From positions 1 through 20,454 of IMG/VR virus record IMGVR_UViG_3300037517_000123: DNA of 20,454 bases. The stretch is one strand, 5' to 3'. Of the stretch, positions 17,169-20,454 are shown piece after piece. The position numbers were made by a program, and so were the translations under genes. Each line of letters begins with the position of its first letter. Position 1 is the stretch's first letter. A model generated the notes under the pieces. It ran no database searches. It was not told where the DNA came from and saw only the letters and a program-made list of their open reading frames with translations. Source of the stretch: a virus.

Positions 17169-17445
17169 AATCAAAAAATCCCTTTATCTCTTTTAACATT
17201 TTGTCTACTTCTTTTTTGCTTACATTGCAGTTAGAACAAAAGCCAGAATCATTGTATATAGATAGTTGTTGTCCACAACCACCAAAACATTTTCTGACTT
17301 TTCCAATTCTTTTTTGCCTACGAGTTAACTGATATCTTTCTACTATCTTGTCTTTTGTTGCAAATGATCTACACTCAGTGCCGCAATAAATTTGATAAGT
17401 TACTTTAGGTGTAAAGCCTTTGTTACACTTTTCACAAAGTTTCAC
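17155..17445 (-). CDS. Zinc-finger protein with two Cys clusters
   Basis: Read from a GTG at 17445 the product has 96 residues. The first zinc module is KLCEKCNKGFTPKVTYQIYC ending GTEC, and the second is KCFGGCGQQLSIYNDSGFC ending SNC, each with four cysteines. Between them is a basic linker KDKIVERYQLTRRQKRIGKVRK, and the end is an acidic helix. It probably binds DNA or a partner protein within the recombination module; no enzyme motif is seen. GAGGGG lies five bases before the GTG, which decides the start and gives a 14-base overlap with the exonuclease gene. Confidence 0.78.
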   Translation of the reverse strand: MKLCEKCNKGFTPKVTYQIYCGTECRSFATKDKIVERYQLTRRQKRIGKVRKCFGGCGQQLSIYNDSGFCSNCNVSKKEVDKMLKEIKGFFDYEQD

Positions 17446-18280
17446 TAAGCCCCTCAAGAGGTTTAATTTTAAGAACCCCTGTTTCTGCCTCTGCACAGGC
17501 TTTTTGAATAGGGCAACCCTTGCAGATTTTAGAGTTAGACCTATATGTTTTAACTGGGATTTCTCTGTCTGTCCAAGCCTTACGGACCTGCCTCATCCAG
17601 TCAAATGCGTAATCAATCCATTTACGATACTCGTCATTAACCTGTACTGGAAGTGTTAATAACTCGTGATTGTTTTTATTTTCATAAATTAAAACGCCTT
17701 TATCTTTTTTTAATATTTTCATATACATTAGCAATTGCATTAGGTGCCCACCTTTAGGCTTCCTGTTTGCCTTCTTATATTCAAATCCATCATTTGGCAT
17801 TGTTTTAATTTCACCAACAATAGACTGTCCGTTAAAGTCAAGCATGGCATCACCATAACCAAATATTGGTGGGTCATCTGTTTTAACTGTAAATTCTAAT
17901 GCAGGATGTTTTTGCTTGCCATACTTTCGTTCTGCTGTTTCAAACTCCATAGTTTTATCAAGAATATCTGCACTAATCATTGCATCTTGAATTCTATCGT
18001 GACTTAAGGTACCGCTGTTTCTATTTGCTACACCGTAAGGACTTGCATCATCATAAAATACTTGGCCATCAAATGCAAGGTACCAGAAACGAGCACACTC
18101 TCCAGAACCCCAAGCCAAGCCTGATGGTGAAAAAGAATATTTTTTAGTAAATTTTGGTTTAATGTCAGCAACATATCCTTGTTGGATAGCCTCTACCAAA
18201 CCTTCAGTATAGTCAATATCTCCGTTATGTATTGGTTCATCTTGCTTAATCATAATCTGTTTTAATAAGTTTTTAGTCAT
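17432..18280 (-). CDS. Cas4/RecB-like PD-(D/E)XK exonuclease with Fe-S cluster cysteines
   Basis: The 282-residue product shows SPSGLAWGSGECARFWYLAF with the first cluster Cys (about 62), SGTLSHDRIQ with a nuclease His, GYGDAMLDFNGQSIVGEIKT with the catalytic D and E-x-K, HLMQLLMYM (the RecB-type Gln motif) and a C-terminal SKICKGCPIQKAC giving the other three cysteines. One N-terminal and three C-terminal cysteines around a PD-(D/E)XK core is the Cas4/AddB arrangement that holds a 4Fe-4S cluster. It should resect DNA ends in phage recombination. AAGGA is five bases before the ATG at 18280; the ATG at 18286 is too close to it. A promoter TGCTATACT lies just upstream. Confidence 0.88.
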   Translation of the reverse strand: MTKNLLKQIMIKQDEPIHNGDIDYTEGLVEAIQQGYVADIKPKFTKKYSFSPSGLAWGSGECARFWYLAFDGQVFYDDASPYGVANRNSGTLSHDRIQDAMISADILDKTMEFETAERKYGKQKHPALEFTVKTDDPPIFGYGDAMLDFNGQSIVGEIKTMPNDGFEYKKANRKPKGGHLMQLLMYMKILKKDKGVLIYENKNNHELLTLPVQVNDEYRKWIDYAFDWMRQVRKAWTDREIPVKTYRSNSKICKGCPIQKACAEAETGVLKIKPLEGLSETL

Positions 18281-18301
18281 TTTCATCCTTTGTTTTATAT
18301 A

Positions 18302-18310
18302 AGTATAGCA
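18302..18310 (-). promoter_or_regulatory. Extended -10 promoter TGCTATACT before the exonuclease gene
   Basis: TGC directly precedes TATACT (18307-18302). Transcription would start near 18295, leaving about 15 bases to the ATG at 18280 with AAGGA in between. No good -35 is present. It lies in the 32-base gap after the upstream gene. Confidence 0.5.
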
Positions 18311-18312
18311 GG

Positions 18313-18630
18313 TTAGCGTATTATGTATTTGAGTGCTGAGACTAAGTTGTTGATTGATTCTGCTGCCGTGAAATATATGTTCTTTTTTGCCCTGTCACTT
18401 TTATCTACGTTAGCCATCCAAGTTGCTCTAAATGACATCTTTGCTGCTATTGCCTGAAGTCTTACGATTTCCACGGTAGCAACATTAAGTGGAACATCTG
18501 GCTTAATGATTAACTTAGCAATCATTGTTAAAGCCATTGTTAATTCTTCATCCTTCATGTAGTCAGCAATTTCAGTTAAACCATTAACCATATCTATTGT
18601 CGTTCCTGTTGGCTGAACCTGTTGTGTCAC
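18313..18630 (-). CDS. Conserved helical phage protein, unknown function
   Basis: The 105-residue product starts at GTG (read as Met) and is almost wholly helical: IDMVNGLTEIADYMKDEEL, MALTMIAKLIIKPDVPLNVA, EIVRLQAIAAKMSFRATWMA and KKNIYFTAAESINNLVSALKYIIR. The last motif (KKNxYxTAAExxxxLVxALKY) is one I associate with small proteins in actinophage replication regions. No activity can be named. GAGGGG inside the last codons of the upstream gene lies about eight bases before the GTG; only one base separates the two genes. Confidence 0.75.
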   Translation of the reverse strand: MTQQVQPTGTTIDMVNGLTEIADYMKDEELTMALTMIAKLIIKPDVPLNVATVEIVRLQAIAAKMSFRATWMANVDKSDRAKKNIYFTAAESINNLVSALKYIIR

Positions 18631-18631
18631 C

Positions 18632-18922
18632 CTATTCCCCCTCTGTTAGTTGTTCTAAAAGATCCATTTCAATTATAGCAAGTCTTACCTTTGTGTTGCC
18701 CTCACCTAAAATAACAATTATTGCAGGAGATTTATCAGTTCCTGATTTAATAGAATCAGTAACAGCCTTAGCCCACACATCCTTGTTTAAAGTAAAAGAT
18801 TTGCTAACCTCTTTAAAGTCAACAATAAAGTTTCTCCATGTTGCATCTCCTTTTTTATTGTTACGACCTGAGTTCTTGTGTTGTTTGGCACCAATTCTTT
18901 TAGACTCACTTCTTTCACTCAT
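18632..18922 (-). CDS. Small PD-(D/E)XK-like nuclease, candidate Holliday junction resolvase
   Basis: The 96 residues run KRIGAKQHKNSGRNNKKGDA, FIVDFKEVSKSFTLNKDVWA, then SPAIIVILGEGN and a final strand-helix VRLAIIEMDLLEQL. The order (basic Gly-rich start, GDA, then VDFKE, then a Lys/Ser-rich turn and a KxxW helix) matches small PD-(D/E)XK endonucleases and Hjc-like resolvases; Asp of GDA and D-x-K of VDFK would be the metal-binding and catalytic residues. The assignment is from motifs only. AAGGAC is seven bases before the ATG, which overlaps the zinc ribbon gene by eight bases. Confidence 0.65.
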   Translation of the reverse strand: MSERSESKRIGAKQHKNSGRNNKKGDATWRNFIVDFKEVSKSFTLNKDVWAKAVTDSIKSGTDKSPAIIVILGEGNTKVRLAIIEMDLLEQLTEGE

Positions 18923-19097
18923 TGATAAAGTCCTTCTTTTTTCTTTTAGGTGGCACTAATCCAACCTTTGATATATGTTTTTTAGAACACATCCAGGTTG
19001 CATCTCCAGTTTCTCTCCAATATCTTAAAGACAAGACTTCTTCTTGACAAGTTTTGCATGGAAACTTTCCTGGATAAACGGTAAACTCTTTAGACAT
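18915..19097 (-). CDS. Small zinc ribbon phage protein
   Basis: The 60-residue protein reads MSKEFTVYPGKFPCKTCQEE, then LSLRYWRETGDATWMCSKKHISKVGLVP, ending in a basic tail PKRKKKD. Cysteines at C-x2-C and a later C-S-K-K-H could bind zinc. The RYWRETGDATWMCSKKH stretch is typical of small proteins of cyanophages and freshwater phages, but the function is unknown. It starts inside the last eight bases of the recA-like gene (ATGTCTAA), and its stop overlaps the nuclease gene by eight bases (ATGAGTGA), so all three are probably co-translated. Confidence 0.78.
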   Translation of the reverse strand: MSKEFTVYPGKFPCKTCQEEVLSLRYWRETGDATWMCSKKHISKVGLVPPKRKKKDFINE

Positions 19098-20103
19098 TAC
19101 TCAACTTATCTTTTAACTGTTGCTGTAAATCTAAATCTTCTTTTATCCTATTAACTATTCCATCTCTTCCTTGAACCTTAGTTCCATCATCTAGTTGATA
19201 CCAAGCACCAGTTCTATTTAATAAACCAACAGACTCTGCTGTGTCAACAAGATCTCCAATAGCATCAATGCCAATGTTATTTCCACGGAAATAAAAATCA
19301 TATTCTCCTGATTGAAATCCTGGAGATGTTTTAGAAAATTGTAGTTCCCAACGAATTTTTCTTCCTATCTTTTCTTCAATTAACTTATCTCCAATTTTTA
19401 TCTTACCTTTTATTGCCTGATTATCGGACTCTGAAGAAAATAATTTAACAATACAAGAAGAGTAAAACTTAGTAGCCTGTCCGCCAGATGGCTGCTGGCT
19501 AGTATACATAGCACTAATGTTATTTCTTGATTGAGAAATAAGAACAAGTAAAGTAGGTTTTACTTTGTTGTTAGCGTAGTTTAACATTTTCCAAGCATTG
19601 CTAAAGTCTCTAGACTCTGCACCAATCTGTTTGGTGTTTTCAAGAGCCTTCATTTCATCTGTATCTTTTTCAAAATAAATTGCGGGTAGCATAGAAGTAA
19701 TAGAGTCAATTACAATCAAATCAACTCCAGCATTCATAAGACCAACGCCAACATCTACCATATCGCTAATAGTTCTTGCTTGTGAGTAGATTAATTTAGT
19801 GGGATCTACTCCTAACTGCCGTGCCCAATCCTCAGAATAAGACATCTCAGAATCAATCCATGCACAAACCTTGCCCTCTTTTTGTGCTAAAGCAATCATT
19901 TGTAAACACATAGATGATTTTGCTGAAGACTTGCTTCCCCAGATTAACACTTGTCTGCCATAGGGTAGTCCTCCACCCAGTGCACGATTTAATCCAAAAC
20001 TTGGAGTTGGTTGGTACTCAAATGTAATACCTTCTCCTGTACCTAAACGTTTACGTATTCTTGGGTCTAACTGTGACAATACGTCCTCTATACTAACTGA
20101 CAT
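19090..20103 (-). CDS. RecA/UvsX-like recombinase
   Basis: The 337-residue protein carries a RecA core: PTPSFGLNRALGGGLPYGR (about 32-50), Walker A GSKSSAKSS at 56-64, the catalytic Glu in AWIDSE at 86, Walker B LIVIDSITSM, the QSRNNISAMY region followed by PSGGQATKFYSS (loop L2 and the switch Gln), and a shorter C-terminal domain than bacterial RecA. It should coat single-stranded DNA and drive strand exchange in phage replication. The Walker A has Ala where RecA has the conserved Gly (SSGKT). GGAGG lies six bases before the ATG, inside the end of the upstream polymerase gene, which overlaps by eleven bases. Confidence 0.92.
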   Translation of the reverse strand: MSVSIEDVLSQLDPRIRKRLGTGEGITFEYQPTPSFGLNRALGGGLPYGRQVLIWGSKSSAKSSMCLQMIALAQKEGKVCAWIDSEMSYSEDWARQLGVDPTKLIYSQARTISDMVDVGVGLMNAGVDLIVIDSITSMLPAIYFEKDTDEMKALENTKQIGAESRDFSNAWKMLNYANNKVKPTLLVLISQSRNNISAMYTSQQPSGGQATKFYSSCIVKLFSSESDNQAIKGKIKIGDKLIEEKIGRKIRWELQFSKTSPGFQSGEYDFYFRGNNIGIDAIGDLVDTAESVGLLNRTGAWYQLDDGTKVQGRDGIVNRIKEDLDLQQQLKDKLSNV

Positions 20104-20454
20104 TTACATCCTCCATTATAACTGTTCCATCTTTAGTTTTACCGAAACTAAACTTATATGCCTTGCCTTCTTCTATGTGCATGTATGCTTTTGGAAATGC
20201 TGTTGGAAATACCGTAACAGAGTGTAAGTCTCTTGAAGTATCTGCTAAAGTAAGTGAAGCCATTTTTTTACCAGCCTTTGTCATTCTTGGTTTAAAAGAA
20301 ACAACAAACATTTCTTCTTCTGTATAGGGTAATTGTTTATAACTTAAAAACCTTACAAGAGCGTTTGAAGATCCTTTTATTTCATCAACAGGAACTGCAG
20401 AAACAATCCTGTTGTCATTAGCAAGAACCAGGTAAGTACGACCCGTCTCAATAG
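20093..20454 (-). CDS. C-terminal part of a DNA polymerase III alpha-like protein, 5' end outside window
   Basis: The frame is open to the right edge and covers about 119 residues plus a stop. It begins (I)ETGRTYLVLANDNRIVSAVP, continues VRFLSYKQLPYTEEE, and then MFVVSFKPRMTKAGKKMASL with TLADTSRDLHSVTVFPTAF and KAYMHIEEGKAYKFSFGK. The latter is an OB fold of the kind found at the C-terminus of DnaE/PolC-type polymerase III alpha subunits (KPxxTKxGKxMAxxTLxDxSG, then VFPxxF). An internal ATG at 20311 is in the middle of this domain and is not taken as the start because the frame continues upstream with protein-like sequence. The polymerase identity is inferred, since the catalytic part is not in view; another OB-containing replication protein is possible. 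Confidence 0.75.
   Translation of the reverse strand, partial: IETGRTYLVLANDNRIVSAVPVDEIKGSSNALVRFLSYKQLPYTEEEMFVVSFKPRMTKAGKKMASLTLADTSRDLHSVTVFPTAFPKAYMHIEEGKAYKFSFGKTKDGTVIMEDVNVS

Noticed and set aside
17432-18280. Cas4-like protein as a sign of a CRISPR system
   Set aside because: No repeats, spacers or other Cas genes are present; its neighbours are recombination genes, so a phage exonuclease is the better reading.
1-20454. Integrase, attachment sites, transposons or long repeats
   Set aside because: I saw no tyrosine or serine recombinase, transposase or long repeat; only short repeats within low-complexity coding regions. This stretch gives no support for a temperate phage or a mobile element insertion.

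Overview
This window is a stretch of a tailed double-stranded DNA phage genome (Caudoviricetes) whose host is most likely an actinobacterium. The phage call rests on large and small terminase subunits, a lysis block, a RecA-like recombinase, a RuvC-like resolvase, the tail end of a DNA polymerase III alpha-like protein, DUF3310 and two phage tRNAs. The host call rests on a WhiB-type iron-sulfur regulator, a DUF7455-type zinc protein, a small acidic protein of a type seen in actinobacteria and their phages, and several promoters that leave no room for a leader, a common arrangement in actinobacteria. The DNA is AT-rich, which together with the gene content fits phages of low-GC freshwater actinobacteria; this last point is inference. 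Every gene I can support lies on the minus strand, so the genome reads from right to left and coding is almost gapless.

Reading in the direction of transcription: 20454-15949 is replication and recombination (polymerase C-terminus, RecA-like protein, zinc ribbon, a small PD-(D/E)XK-like nuclease, a Cas4-like Fe-S exonuclease, a zinc-finger protein, a RuvC-like resolvase and a conserved unknown). 15944-13256 is a small HTH protein, DUF3310 and the terminase subunits. 13239-8944 holds two large secreted proteins: a 532-residue S-layer-like protein and an 863-residue multidomain protein, separated by a clear terminator followed by a promoter. 8942-7566 is the lysis block: a small two-span membrane protein, a lipoprotein, a second two-span membrane protein and a CHAP endolysin.

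From 7502 to 4884 there is a set of host-takeover and stress genes, many with their own promoters: an HslV/proteasome-like peptidase with its catalytic residues intact, a small acidic protein, tRNA-Gly and tRNA-Glu, a small heat-shock protein behind a promoter with an operator-like inverted repeat, an FmdB-type zinc ribbon, the DUF7455 protein, a staphylococcal-type nuclease and a thioredoxin. From 4546 to 2801 is a tightly overlapped run of small proteins around a 314-residue multidomain phage protein. 2788-1 contains a membrane-anchored protein, a possible Rossmann/SLOG-like protein, WhiB, a kinase-nucleotidylyltransferase fusion, a DUF2061 membrane protein and the start of a pyrimidine-dimer glycosylase-like repair enzyme.

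Most adjacent genes overlap by 1, 4, 8, 11 or 14 bases, implying translationally coupled operons. Where coupling is broken there are recognisable promoters. Four of these place TATAAT exactly six bases before an ATG. The most notable points are the stand-alone HslV-like peptidase, the two adjacent secreted surface-type proteins, the hsp20 operator and the leaderless-type promoter set. Portal, capsid and tail genes are not visible and presumably lie outside the window.
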